Assembly (NCBI GenBank): GCA_944388145.1
Contig: CALXHQ010000013.1
Coordinates: 1-63,241, forward strand
DNA: 63,241 nucleotides
Direction of reading: 5' to 3'
Source of the DNA: an uncultured Gemmiger sp.
GTDB lineage: Bacteria > Bacillota > Clostridia > Oscillospirales > Ruminococcaceae
A program made the translations under genes and the position numbers. Under the pieces are notes generated by a model. It was not told the origin of the DNA and did not search any database. It saw nothing but the letters and a program-made list of their open reading frames with translations. Shown here in pieces: positions 53,629 through 62,135 of the stretch; positions within the stretch are counted from its first letter, which is position 1, and each line of letters begins with the position of its first letter.

Positions 53629-55482
53629 TTGCAAAAACGCTCCCCCTGGTGGGTCTGGCTGCTGCCGCTGCCGCTCGTCTGGTGGGCATCGGCCGGGCTG
53701 GCCATGCGGTGGGAGGCCGCGGCGGGATTGGCTGGCATCCTGGCTGCTGTCAACGATTTACTGGCACAGCCGCTGACCATCCAATGGACAAGCCAGACCC
53801 CACGATTCCTGTTGCTTGGCACCGCGCTCTATGCGGTCATCGCTATCGTCATCACATCCGACCACAAAAATACCCGCCCCGGCGAGGAACACGGTTCCGC
53901 CCGCTGGGGTAATGTTTTTGCCCTGAACCGAAAGTATGCCGACAAGGCAGGTCCTAACCTGCTTTTGACCCGGCACTTCCGCATCGGGGTGGACGGATAC
54001 AAACACAAGCACAACACCAATATTTTAGTGGTGGGCGGTTCCGGCGCGGGCAAGACCCGCACCTATGCGGTACCCAATGTGCTGGAAGCCGCCAGGGCTG
54101 GGCCGGACGTGAAGGGCTGCTCGCTGGTTATTACAGATCCGAAGGCCGAAATTTTACGCAAGACTGGTGCTTACCTGATCCGCCAGGGCTACGAAGTGCG
54201 GGTGTTTGACCTCATTGACCCCAGTGCCTCCTTCTGCTATAACCCGTTTGTGTATGTGCAGGATGACAAAGACGTACTGCAGCTCATCACCAACCTGATC
54301 CAAAACACCACACCGCCCCACGCCCAGAGCGCGGACCCCTTCTGGGAGAAGTCCGAGACCGCCCTGCTGCAAGCCCTCATGCTCTATTTACTGCATGAAG
54401 CTCCACCGCGTGAGCAGAACTTCGGTATGGTCATGGAGCTGCTGGAAAGCGCGGAGGTCAAGGAGGAAGATGAAAACTATCAGTCACCGCTGGACGTGCT
54501 GTTCGAGCGGCTCGAGGAACGGGAGCCGGACAGCATTGCCGTCAAGCAATACCGCGTCTTCAAGCAAGCCGCCGGCAAAACAGCTAAGAGCATATTGGTG
54601 AGCGTCGGTGTGCGGCTGGCGGCCTTCAACCTGCCGCAGATCAACCGGCTGACCATGACGGATGAGCTGCACCTGGACGAGCTGGGGGAGAAAAAGGTAG
54701 CGCTGTTTTGCTGCATCCCGGATTCGGATAAATCGCTCAACTATCTCGTTGGCATGGTGTATACGCAGCTCATCCAGACATTGTACCGCCAGGCCGACCG
54801 CGTCCACAAGGGACGGCTGCCGGTGCCGGTCCATTGCCTGATGGATGAGTTCGCGAACGTCTCGCTGCCCAAAGACAGCTTTTTGTCGGCGCTGGCAACG
54901 ATGCGTTCCCGCAGCGTTTTCTGTTCCATCATCGTGCAGAACATCAGCCAATTGAAAGCCATGTACAAGGATAGTTGGGAATCACTGATCGGCCTGTGCG
55001 ATGAATTCCTCTATTTGGGCGGTAATGAGCAGAGTACGCACAAGTACGTCTCCGAGTTGATCGGCAAAGAAACTGTCGACACAACGAACCACAGCCGCAG
55101 CCGGGGGCGCAGTGGCAGCTACAGCACGAGCGAGCAGCAGGCCGCCCGCGACCTGTTGACGCCGGATGAGGTACGCCTGCTGCCGGACGGCAAAGCCGTT
55201 CTGTTTGTGCGCGGCGAGCGGCCGGTCATCGACGACAAGTACGACCTGCTGCGCCACCCCTGCATCCGCTTCACCGAGGACGGTGGCGCGGCCCCCTACG
55301 ACTACACCGCGGCCGAGCAGGCGGCGGACGACCTGCCCGGCGATGCCAGCGACTGGGAGTTGCTGGACATGGACGATTTTCTGCCGCAGGCCAAGCGTCC
55401 GCAACCACCTTTCCGAACCATTCCACATAAAACTATGAGGAGGTCTGCCTATGAATCGCAAAAACCAAAACCGACCGAATAA
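53629..55482 (+). CDS. VirD4/TraG-type conjugative coupling protein
   Basis: This 617-residue ATPase links the relaxosome to the secretion channel. Two membrane segments lie in the first 75 residues. Walker A is VGGSGAGKTRT near residue 136, and Walker B is CLMDEFANV near residue 403. IIVQNISQLKAMY follows. The start is TTG 53629 behind GGGAGCGG, which overlaps the end of the previous gene. The C-terminal region is acidic and proline-rich. Its end overlaps the Maff2 gene by 32 bases. Confidence 0.93.
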   Translation: MQKRSPWWVWLLPLPLVWWASAGLAMRWEAAAGLAGILAAVNDLLAQPLTIQWTSQTPRFLLLGTALYAVIAIVITSDHKNTRPGEEHGSARWGNVFALNRKYADKAGPNLLLTRHFRIGVDGYKHKHNTNILVVGGSGAGKTRTYAVPNVLEAARAGPDVKGCSLVITDPKAEILRKTGAYLIRQGYEVRVFDLIDPSASFCYNPFVYVQDDKDVLQLITNLIQNTTPPHAQSADPFWEKSETALLQALMLYLLHEAPPREQNFGMVMELLESAEVKEEDENYQSPLDVLFERLEEREPDSIAVKQYRVFKQAAGKTAKSILVSVGVRLAAFNLPQINRLTMTDELHLDELGEKKVALFCCIPDSDKSLNYLVGMVYTQLIQTLYRQADRVHKGRLPVPVHCLMDEFANVSLPKDSFLSALATMRSRSVFCSIIVQNISQLKAMYKDSWESLIGLCDEFLYLGGNEQSTHKYVSELIGKETVDTTNHSRSRGRSGSYSTSEQQAARDLLTPDEVRLLPDGKAVLFVRGERPVIDDKYDLLRHPCIRFTEDGGAAPYDYTAAEQAADDLPGDASDWELLDMDDFLPQAKRPQPPFRTIPHKTMRRSAYESQKPKPTE

Positions 55483-55801
55483 TCTCCATAACCCCCGCAA
55501 AACTGTTTTCCTGCGCCGCAGCTTTGCGCTGTATGCTGCCGCTATTTCCGCCTGTTCGCTGGCCATGCCCGCGCTGGCCGCCACCACTGACCCGCTGACC
55601 GTTATCGGCAACTTGAACACCTTTATTTTCAGTGTCATCCGCGCCGTTGGCCTGATCCTGCTGGGCTGGGGCATTGTCCAGATTGGTCTGTCGCTGCAAA
55701 GCCACGATCCCAGCCAGCGCAGCCAGGGCTTTTTGACGTTGGCGGGCGGCATCATTATCACTTTTGCGAAGGAGATTCTCGACCTGATTGTCGGCCCGTG
55801 A
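55451..55801 (+). CDS. Maff2-family small membrane protein
   Basis: This is a 116-residue protein with an N-terminal basic region and signal-like segment (ending ALAAT), then two hydrophobic helices (FIFSVIRAVGLILLGWGIVQIGLSL and GGIIITFAKEILDLI). This is the Maff2 family, a VirB2/VirB6-region companion in Tn1549-type elements and possibly a pilin-like or channel subunit. ATGAGGAGG precedes the ATG. Confidence 0.85.
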   Translation: MNRKNQNRPNNLHNPRKTVFLRRSFALYAAAISACSLAMPALAATTDPLTVIGNLNTFIFSVIRAVGLILLGWGIVQIGLSLQSHDPSQRSQGFLTLAGGIIITFAKEILDLIVGP

Positions 55802-55833
55802 CCATGCCGCGGCAGGGAAGGTGGTGATGCAAT

Positions 55834-56670
55834 ACGAATAATAATTGGATCGTCGACAACCTGACCAATGCCCTCAACACCTGGAACGACAAGCTCAATG
55901 AAATATGGCGGATGCTGACGGTCAGCCCGGTCAGCTACAACGGCGGCGCGGTGTGGAGCGTGATGACCGGCATCCACGGCACGCTGCAGGCCATCGCATA
56001 TGGGTTGTTGGTGCTGTTCTTTGCCGCCGGTGTGGTCAAGACCTGCGGCAGCTTTGTAGAGGTGAAAAAGCCGGAGCACGCCCTCAAGCTGTTCATCCGC
56101 TTTGTGCTGGCCAAGGCGGCGGTGGATTTCGGCATGGACCTGATGCTGGCCGTCTTCAATATTGTACAGGGCATGATCTCACGGGTGATCAGCGCATCCG
56201 GCGCAAGCGGCATCGGCAGCACCACGCTGCCGCAGGAACTCATCGACACAATCAACGCCTGCGGATTCTGGGAGAGCATCCCGCTGTGGGCGGTGACGCT
56301 GATCGGCAGCCTGCTCATCACGGTGCTGTCCTTTGTCATGGTGCTGACCGTCTATGGCCGGATGTTCAGCCTTTGGATGTACGCCGCCATCGCGCCGGTG
56401 CCGCTCGCCGCCTTTGCGGGCGAACCCACCAGCAGCGTGGGCAAGAACTTCCTACGCAGCTATGCGGGGGTGTGTTTGCAAGGTGTGGTCATTGCTTTGG
56501 CCTGCATCATCTTCTCTGCCCTCGCCACCAGCGCGCCCACGGTGGCGGCCGGAACCTCGGCCATCACGGCGGTATGGTCGTATGTCGGCTCGCTGGCGTT
56601 CAATCTGTTGGTGCTGGTGGGGGCGGTCAAGGGGTGTGACAGGATCGTCAAAGAGATCATGGGGCTGTAA
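55834..56670 (+). CDS. TrbL/VirB6-like conjugal membrane protein with non-canonical start
   Basis: This is a polytopic protein of about 278 residues with six or so membrane helices, in the position of the VirB6/TrbL channel component. The stretch NNNWIVDNLTNALNTWNDKL before the first in-frame ATG (55912) looks like the conserved family N-terminus, yet it has no ATG, GTG or TTG. A GGAAGGTGG box precedes an ATG at 55827 that is one base out of phase and meets TAA after four codons. ACG 55834 lies at the right distance. If translation starts at 55912 the protein has 252 residues and lacks this segment. Confidence 0.8.
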   Translation, partial: TNNNWIVDNLTNALNTWNDKLNEIWRMLTVSPVSYNGGAVWSVMTGIHGTLQAIAYGLLVLFFAAGVVKTCGSFVEVKKPEHALKLFIRFVLAKAAVDFGMDLMLAVFNIVQGMISRVISASGASGIGSTTLPQELIDTINACGFWESIPLWAVTLIGSLLITVLSFVMVLTVYGRMFSLWMYAAIAPVPLAAFAGEPTSSVGKNFLRSYAGVCLQGVVIALACIIFSALATSAPTVAAGTSAITAVWSYVGSLAFNLLVLVGAVKGCDRIVKEIMGL

Positions 56671-56671
56671 A

Positions 56672-56705
56672 AAACCAGGAGCCTGCCGAAGCAAGCTCCT
56701 GGTTT
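56672..56705. terminator. Bidirectional terminator
   Basis: AAACCAGGAGC (56672-56682) pairs with GCTCCTGGTTT (56695-56705) between the TrbL-like gene and the convergent doc gene. Confidence 0.85.
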
Positions 56706-57082
56706 CATTTCTGGTGTTGGATGATCCACTGCAAAAGGTCGGCGGCGCTCGCTTGGCTGGAAGCAACCGCAAAAATCATGTCGATAAGTTCCTGCTGTGT
56801 GTAGGAAAGCTCGATACCATTCAGTGCAAGAAAGACCAGCATGACATGGGTGCCGATCCGCTTGTTGCCATCCACAAAGGGATGGTTGCAAACCAACCCG
56901 AACCCAAGTTGCGCCGCCTTGGCCTGCACAGACGGGTAGAGGCTTTGCCCGTCAAACGTCTGAAACGGTGCTGCCAGCGCCGAATCCAGTAAGCCTTCAT
57001 CGCGGATGCCAGGTGTTCCGCCGAACTCCTGCAGCAGCTGCTCGTGGAGCAGAAGAACCTGCCGTTTTGTCAGCCGCTTCAT
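56705..57082 (-). CDS. doc: Doc-type toxin (Fic/Doc fold)
   Basis: This is a 125-residue protein. The motif HPFVDGNKR at residues 67-75 matches the Doc/Fic catalytic loop HxFx(D/E)GNKR. The length and fold suit Doc, which phosphorylates EF-Tu. Its ATG overlaps the stop of the antitoxin gene by four bases. It is inserted against the direction of the transfer genes. Confidence 0.92.
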   Translation of the reverse strand: MKRLTKRQVLLLHEQLLQEFGGTPGIRDEGLLDSALAAPFQTFDGQSLYPSVQAKAAQLGFGLVCNHPFVDGNKRIGTHVMLVFLALNGIELSYTQQELIDMIFAVASSQASAADLLQWIIQHQK

Positions 57083-57330
57083 TTGGCCAGCACCTCATAG
57101 GCCTCCTTGTTCTTGGCCATGAGGCGTCTGGAAATCGCCAGAACGTCCTCGTCGGAAGCCTGTTGTTCGCTTTCCAGTTGGCTGAACTCGATCAGGACGT
57201 AGCGAGGCGTATTGTTCTTAAGAATGACGGCAGCGCCGCTCTCATCCACCAGCCTTGCCACGCGGGAAAAGTTCTGGTTGGCTTCGGTGATGGACACCAG
57301 ATTGTCTGTATTGATGACCATGTCAGGCAC
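57079..57330 (-). CDS. phd: Phd/YefM-family antitoxin
   Basis: This is an 83-residue protein. The N-terminal DNA-binding part (NTDNLVSITEANQNFSRVARLVDESGAAVILKNNTPRYVLI) is typical Phd/YefM, and the C-terminal helix should neutralise Doc. A strong AGAAGGAGGTG box precedes the ATG. The promoter at 57345-57373 probably contains an autoregulatory site. Confidence 0.92.
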   Translation of the reverse strand: MPDMVINTDNLVSITEANQNFSRVARLVDESGAAVILKNNTPRYVLIEFSQLESEQQASDEDVLAISRRLMAKNKEAYEVLAK

Positions 57331-57344
57331 CTCCTTCTGTTACC

Positions 57345-57373
57345 AGTATACACAAAAAGTAGGAGAAATACAA
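57345..57373 (-). promoter_or_regulatory. phd-doc promoter
   Basis: On the minus strand TTGTAT (57368-57373) and TATACT (57345-57350) are 17 bases apart, just before phd. Confidence 0.7.
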
Positions 57374-57387
57374 CCTATAAAAAGGAG

Positions 57388-57852
57388 ATGGTTGCTATCG
57401 AAATCAAAATTCCCAAAGAAATCCGCAACTACCATGAGAACATCTTTTTCGGGCTGAACACCCGGCAATTCGTCTGCTCACTGCTGGCGCTTGGCGCGGC
57501 GGTGGGCCTCTATTTTTGCCTGCGGCCCATCGTTGGCGCCGAGCAGGTGGGCTGGATGTGTATCCTTGGCGCTGCGCCGTTTGCGGCCTGCGGATTCTTC
57601 AGCTACCACGGCATGACGGCAGAACAACTGCTGTGGGCATGGATCAAATCTGAAATCCTCATGCCCAAACGATTGGTATTCAAGTCGGACTGCCTGTACT
57701 ACCAGATTATGCAGCCCGCCATTGCCGAGGGCTGCAAGCGCAAAAAGCACACGAACAAAACCAAATTGAAACGGAGGAATCGCATGACGAAACCCAAACC
57801 TAAAACCAATCAGAAGCCTGACGCCAACACTACCCCGGAGGCCCGCCCTTGA
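57388..57852 (+). CDS. PrgI-family conjugation membrane protein
   Basis: This is a 154-residue VirB3-like protein. The start IEIKIPKEIRNYHENIFFGLNTRQFVCSLLALGAAVGLYF is diagnostic of PrgI, with two membrane segments in the first 75 residues. A Lys-rich tail follows. The ATG directly abuts the AAGGAG box with no spacer, so initiation may be weak. Its stop overlaps the virB4-type start. The phd-doc insert separates it from the TrbL-like gene. Confidence 0.88.
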   Translation: MVAIEIKIPKEIRNYHENIFFGLNTRQFVCSLLALGAAVGLYFCLRPIVGAEQVGWMCILGAAPFAACGFFSYHGMTAEQLLWAWIKSEILMPKRLVFKSDCLYYQIMQPAIAEGCKRKKHTNKTKLKRRNRMTKPKPKTNQKPDANTTPEARP

Positions 57853-60185
57853 CCAAAACGCTGGCAACTGCCAGGCGTCAGGAGCGCGAGAAGTTCAAGG
57901 TACCGCGCTCGGTACAGGACGCCATCCCCATCCGCCGCATCTGGCCGGACGGGATCTTCCAGGTAGGCAACCAATACAGCAAAAGCTGGTCGTTCACCGA
58001 CATCAACTACGCCATCGCGGACAAAGACGACAAGATGGCGATGTTCCTTGACTACTGCGCCCTGCTCAACGCGCTGGACTCCGGCGCATCCGCCAAGATC
58101 ACGATCCACAACCGCCGCATCGACAAGGAGGCCTTCGAGCGGTCGGTGCTGCTGCCGCTGCACGGCGACGCCCTCGACCACTACCGCGAGGAATTCAACG
58201 AGATGCTGCGCGCCCAGGTCACCGGCACCAGCAACAGCATGATCCGCGAGAGGTACCTCACTATCAGCATCGTCAAACGCAATATCGACGAGGCCCGCAC
58301 CTATTTTGCCCGCGTGGGCACTGATCTCGTCACCCACCTGGCCAAGCTCAGCTCGGTGGCAACGGAATTGTCCACGCCCGACCGCCTGCGGCTGCTGCTG
58401 GACTTTTTCAAAGCGGGGCAGTCGCCTGCGTTCGACTTCGATCTGCGCCAGCACGCCAAACGTGGTCACAGCTTCAAGGACTGGCTCTGCCCTGACAGCC
58501 TCGAGTTCGCCGCCGACCACTTCAAGATCGACGGCCGCTTTGGCCGGGTGCTGTATTTGCAGGACTATGCGAGCTACATCAAGGACAGTTTTATTTCCGA
58601 ACTCTGCGACCTCGACCGCAGCATGATGCTCTCCATCGACATCCTGCCGGTGCCCACTGATGAAGCGGCCCGCCAGATGCAAAACACTCTGCTGGGGGTG
58701 GAGACAAACATCGCCAACTGGCAGCGCAAGCAGAACGCCGCCAACAACTGGTCGGCCACCATCCCCTACGACATGGAACTCCAGCGCAAGGAAACGAAAG
58801 AAATGCTGGACGACCTGACCACCCGCGATCAGCGCATGATGTTCGGCCTCGTTACGCTTGTTCACATGGCGGACAGCCAACAGCAGCTCGACAGTGACAC
58901 CGAGACGCTGCAATCGGTGGGGCGCAAGCACCTGTGCCAGCTCTCGACGCTGCGCTGGCAGCAGAAGGACGGCCTTGACACCGTGCTGCCCTACGGCCTG
59001 CGCCGCATCCAGGCGCTGCGCACGTTGACCACCGAGAGCACCGCCGTCCTGATCCCGTTCCGCGCGCAGGAGATCTTGCAGCCCGGCGGCATCTACTACG
59101 GCCAGAACGCCGTCAGCAAGAACATGATCGTGGCTGACCGAACCAAGCTGCTCAACGGCAACAGCTTTCGCTTGGGCGTGTCGGGCTCCGGCAAGTCGAT
59201 GAGCGCCAAAGAGGAACTGGTGCAGATCGCGCTGGCCACCGAGGATGACATCCTGATTCTCGACCCGGAAAGCGAGTTCGGCCACCTGACCCGCGCGCTG
59301 GGCGGCGAAGTCATCCAGATCTCGGCCACCTCCGACACCCACATCAATGCGCTGGATATGGACCGCAGCTACGGCGACGAGCGCAACCCGATCGTGGCAA
59401 AAAGTGAGTTCGTGCTGTCGCTGTATGAGCAGTTGGTCGGCGGCGGGCAGGTGACGGCCAAGGAGAAATCTATTTTGGGAAGATGCACCGAGCTGGTTTA
59501 CCAGCCCTACATCCGCAACGGCTACCAGGGCACGCCGCCGACGCTGCGGGACTTTTACCGCCTGCTCAAGATGCAACCTGAACCCGAAGCGCAGGGTCTG
59601 GCGTTGGCCAGCGAGCTGTTCATCACGGGCACGCTCAATACCTTTGCCAAGTATACGAACGTAGACACCCAGGCCCGCATCATCGACTATGACATCCGGG
59701 AGCTGGGTGAGCAGCTCATGCCGCTGGGGATGTTGGTGACACTGGACGCCATCTACAACCGGGTCATCCAGAACCAGAAGCGCGGCAAGCGCACCTGGAT
59801 CGTGGCAGACGAGTTCTATATTTTGTTTCGATATGAGTACAGCGCCAACTTCTTCTACAAATTGTGGAAACGCATCCGCAAATACAACGGATTGATCACC
59901 GGCCTGACGCAGAACGTGGATGAGCTGCTGCGCTCCGACACCGCCCGCCTGATGCTGGCAAACAGCGAGTTCCTGATCCTGCTCAACCAGAGCGCCACCG
60001 ACCGGGAGGAACTGGCAAAGCTGCTCCACATCTCGGACACCCAGCTCGGCTACATCACCGATGTCCCCGCCGGCTGCGGCCTGATCCGCTGTGGCGGGCA
60101 GCTCGTGCCGTTCACCAATTCGTTCCCGCAGAATACCGACCTCTATCGGTTGATGAGTACCCGACCCGGTGAGATGCTGAACTGA
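57849..60185 (+). CDS. VirB4/TraE-type conjugation ATPase
   Basis: This is a 778-residue ATPase that powers the type IV secretion channel. Walker A is GVSGSGKSMSAKEE near residue 443. Walker B-like segments are ILILDPESEFGHL and TWIVADEFYILF, and ITGLTQNVDELL is also characteristic. The N-terminal 350 residues are the CagE/TrbE-type domain. It starts at TTG 57849 with CCGGAGG upstream, overlapping the PrgI stop. No sign of damage is seen. Confidence 0.93.
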   Translation: MTKTLATARRQEREKFKVPRSVQDAIPIRRIWPDGIFQVGNQYSKSWSFTDINYAIADKDDKMAMFLDYCALLNALDSGASAKITIHNRRIDKEAFERSVLLPLHGDALDHYREEFNEMLRAQVTGTSNSMIRERYLTISIVKRNIDEARTYFARVGTDLVTHLAKLSSVATELSTPDRLRLLLDFFKAGQSPAFDFDLRQHAKRGHSFKDWLCPDSLEFAADHFKIDGRFGRVLYLQDYASYIKDSFISELCDLDRSMMLSIDILPVPTDEAARQMQNTLLGVETNIANWQRKQNAANNWSATIPYDMELQRKETKEMLDDLTTRDQRMMFGLVTLVHMADSQQQLDSDTETLQSVGRKHLCQLSTLRWQQKDGLDTVLPYGLRRIQALRTLTTESTAVLIPFRAQEILQPGGIYYGQNAVSKNMIVADRTKLLNGNSFRLGVSGSGKSMSAKEELVQIALATEDDILILDPESEFGHLTRALGGEVIQISATSDTHINALDMDRSYGDERNPIVAKSEFVLSLYEQLVGGGQVTAKEKSILGRCTELVYQPYIRNGYQGTPPTLRDFYRLLKMQPEPEAQGLALASELFITGTLNTFAKYTNVDTQARIIDYDIRELGEQLMPLGMLVTLDAIYNRVIQNQKRGKRTWIVADEFYILFRYEYSANFFYKLWKRIRKYNGLITGLTQNVDELLRSDTARLMLANSEFLILLNQSATDREELAKLLHISDTQLGYITDVPAGCGLIRCGGQLVPFTNSFPQNTDLYRLMSTRPGEMLN

Positions 60186-60207
60186 CGATGAAAAGAGTGT
60201 ACAAAAA

Positions 60208-60233
60208 TAAGGGGCCACCCCAGCGGTCCCTTA
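60208..60233. terminator. Bidirectional terminator-like hairpin
   Basis: TAAGGGGCC (60208-60216) and GGTCCCTTA (60225-60233) pair with one mismatch between the VirB4 gene and the convergent toxin gene. Confidence 0.65.
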
Positions 60234-60545
60234 TCCTTGAAAAATTACCCGCATATAATCGGTTCGCCCATCCAGAATTCGGATAATCGAAACCGTTTGC
60301 TTGCCTTCCTCCACGCGGTAAAACGCGATTTGGTCGCCACAGACGAGATAGCGTAAATCGGTATCGCGGCCCGCCTTTTCGGAAAGAGCTGCACCCATCC
60401 GGGGCTGGTCTTTTAGCCGCGTGCAGCTCTCCATGATTCTGGCGGTAAAATGCTGGGCTGCGACCGGGCTTTTTAGCGTGTGGGCGATATAGTCCCGCAT
60501 AGCGCGCAGGTCGGCGCGGGCAGCCGGCGTGTAGCGAAGTCTCAT
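60231..60545 (-). CDS. RelE/ParE-superfamily toxin
   Basis: This is a 104-residue protein. LRYTPAARADLRAMRDYIAHTL is the ParE/RelE start, and LRYLVCGDQIAFYRVEEGKQTVSIIRILDGRTDY the core. It lies after the RelB-like gene with a four-base overlap. RelE-type (mRNA cleavage) and ParE-type (gyrase) activity cannot be told apart by eye. It faces the transfer genes. Confidence 0.9.
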   Translation of the reverse strand: MRLRYTPAARADLRAMRDYIAHTLKSPVAAQHFTARIMESCTRLKDQPRMGAALSEKAGRDTDLRYLVCGDQIAFYRVEEGKQTVSIIRILDGRTDYMRVIFQG

Positions 60546-60865
60546 GCCGGCCCCGCAAATTCTGCCAGCATTTCATCCTCGCTGACCCAGTCGCTTTCGC
60601 ATTGCACCGAATCTTCCCCGCGCTTGAGTTCGGCCATCAGCAGGGCGACCGCCTGTTCATGCAGTGCCTGCTGGCTGTTTTGAGTGACCAAAAACGGCAG
60701 ACCGCCGGTATTGAGCGACTGCTGCAAAAAAATGTTGACGGCGTCGGTCAGGGTCAGGCCGCAGCGGGCAAAAATCTCCTCCGCCCGCTGTTTGACCTCG
60801 GGGTTGATGCGCATCTGAAACGAAGCGGTTTTTGGCATAGCAGCCACATTCATTGATTCTGCCAT
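60542..60865 (-). CDS. RelB/DinJ-family antitoxin
   Basis: This is a 107-residue protein. ASFQMRINPEVKQRAEEIFARCGLTLTDAVNIFLQQSLNTGGLPF is the ribbon-helix-helix RelB/DinJ domain. The acidic C-terminus should bind the toxin. It has a perfect promoter upstream, and AGAGAGG precedes the ATG. Confidence 0.92.
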   Translation of the reverse strand: MAESMNVAAMPKTASFQMRINPEVKQRAEEIFARCGLTLTDAVNIFLQQSLNTGGLPFLVTQNSQQALHEQAVALLMAELKRGEDSVQCESDWVSEDEMLAEFAGPA

Positions 60866-60889
60866 GATCGTACACCTCTCTTTACGTTC

Positions 60890-60918
60890 AGTATACGTCC
60901 TGCATCTTCACTTGTCAA
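60890..60918 (-). promoter_or_regulatory. Promoter of the RelBE-type pair
   Basis: On the minus strand a perfect TTGACA (60913-60918), a 17-base spacer and TATACT (60890-60895) precede the antitoxin. The stretch 60919-61150 beyond it holds nothing I recognise. Confidence 0.85.
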
Positions 60919-61194
60919 TACATCGTCACTACAATTTTGCGTGGGCTGTCCACCCTGCCCTGGACTCGTCATTCGAGATCTGGTGTTTCCCACGGTATCG
61001 GCATTCGCCCGGCCTTTACAGTTGGGCATCATACGGCTGGACATGGCAAAGGGATTCTTCCCGCTCTAAAGGGTGCATCTCCCAAATTCGACACTCACGG
61101 CCATTTTCGAGAAGAACACCGTTGTCAATTTAGTTGAACCAATCGTATCAACTAAAAAGCTTTTCGTTGACTTTAAGGATAGGACACAAAATGG

Positions 61195-62028
61195 TTAATA
61201 TTCCCGATGATTTTTGCTGCTTAAGGCCCAACTCATAGCGAGCAATATCACCCATATAAACCAAAAGCCAAGCCGAATGCAATACTTGGGGGTATAAAAC
61301 CATTTTGCGCAAAACGCGGTAAAGACATCCCATAAACCGGTTTTATCCAGTATTTCTTGGATAATCATCAATAACAGAGAAATTGTTAGAAGTGTTACAA
61401 AGTAATTTGGGATGAAGCTCTGAATAAAGGGAATTAGCATGATAGCAATGGCAGAGCTTAGGATGGCAGAAAAAGAATCTTTTATGGCAAAATACAGTGT
61501 AAAATTTAGAATTAAGCCAAGGGCGATAGAACTCGCCAATCCGGCCCCCTCAATGTTGCTCAAAAAATGGTTGGTTAAATACAGAGTGAAGTTTTCAGAA
61601 GGAATAGCCATCAGAGCAGTAACAAACACGCTCATTATAGCGAAAAGGAATCCGTTAATTGTGAGGAGTGATTCATCCATTCCGTGAAAAATAATGTTCC
61701 GTATCAGCCAGAGACATATGGCCGCCAAAATTGAACTTGAAAACAAGTAGATGTAAGGGGCAAATTGATTATTATTGGCGTCCGCCTGGATTGAAGCCAA
61801 ATCAAAAATGGGAATGTCAATAAAGTAACTTAAAGGATTGGCATCTTTCGTTAGGAAAACCAACGCGAAAAAGGTTACAAGAGATACAGCGATACACCGT
61901 ATGCGAAAAGAGTGATTTGATAACGGACGCTTTTCTAACCCCGAAGTAAAAGGCTGAATCAGGGGAAGAAAGAGCCTTCTGATGGATTCTGGATACGGGT
62001 GGGTCCAAACATAGCGAATCAAATTCAT
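61195..62028 (-). CDS. AT-rich multi-pass membrane protein of unknown function
   Basis: This is a 277-residue protein with about six or seven hydrophobic segments and a basic start (MNLIRYVWTHPYPESIRRLFLP). Base composition is far more AT-rich than its neighbours, with codons such as AAA, ATT and TTA, which points to recent acquisition from a low-GC host. It stands against the direction of the transfer genes, between virB4 and the hydrolase-position gene. ATG 62028 is preferred because GAGGAGG lies 8 bases upstream; TTG 62037 touches that box. I recognise no family. Confidence 0.75.
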   Translation of the reverse strand: MNLIRYVWTHPYPESIRRLFLPLIQPFTSGLEKRPLSNHSFRIRCIAVSLVTFFALVFLTKDANPLSYFIDIPIFDLASIQADANNNQFAPYIYLFSSSILAAICLWLIRNIIFHGMDESLLTINGFLFAIMSVFVTALMAIPSENFTLYLTNHFLSNIEGAGLASSIALGLILNFTLYFAIKDSFSAILSSAIAIMLIPFIQSFIPNYFVTLLTISLLLMIIQEILDKTGLWDVFTAFCAKWFYTPKYCIRLGFWFIWVILLAMSWALSSKNHREY

Positions 62029-62135
62029 AACAATCAACCTCCTCGTTACATTTAAACATTCGCCTAACCAGTCTCTGCAAGAGAAGAAGAAACTTCAAAC
62101 AAATTATCACCAAAGTGTGAAGGGGGCAAAATGAC

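Noticed and set aside
55905-56639. Second plus-strand frame over the TrbL-like gene
   Set aside because: The other frame gives a regular membrane protein, while this one gives Arg/Gly/His-rich text without helices.
60919-61150. Possible intron or insertion-sequence remnant between the RelBE pair and the membrane gene
   Set aside because: I found no intron domain V/VI pattern, terminal inverted repeats or transposase fragment. It is left as unexplained sequence.
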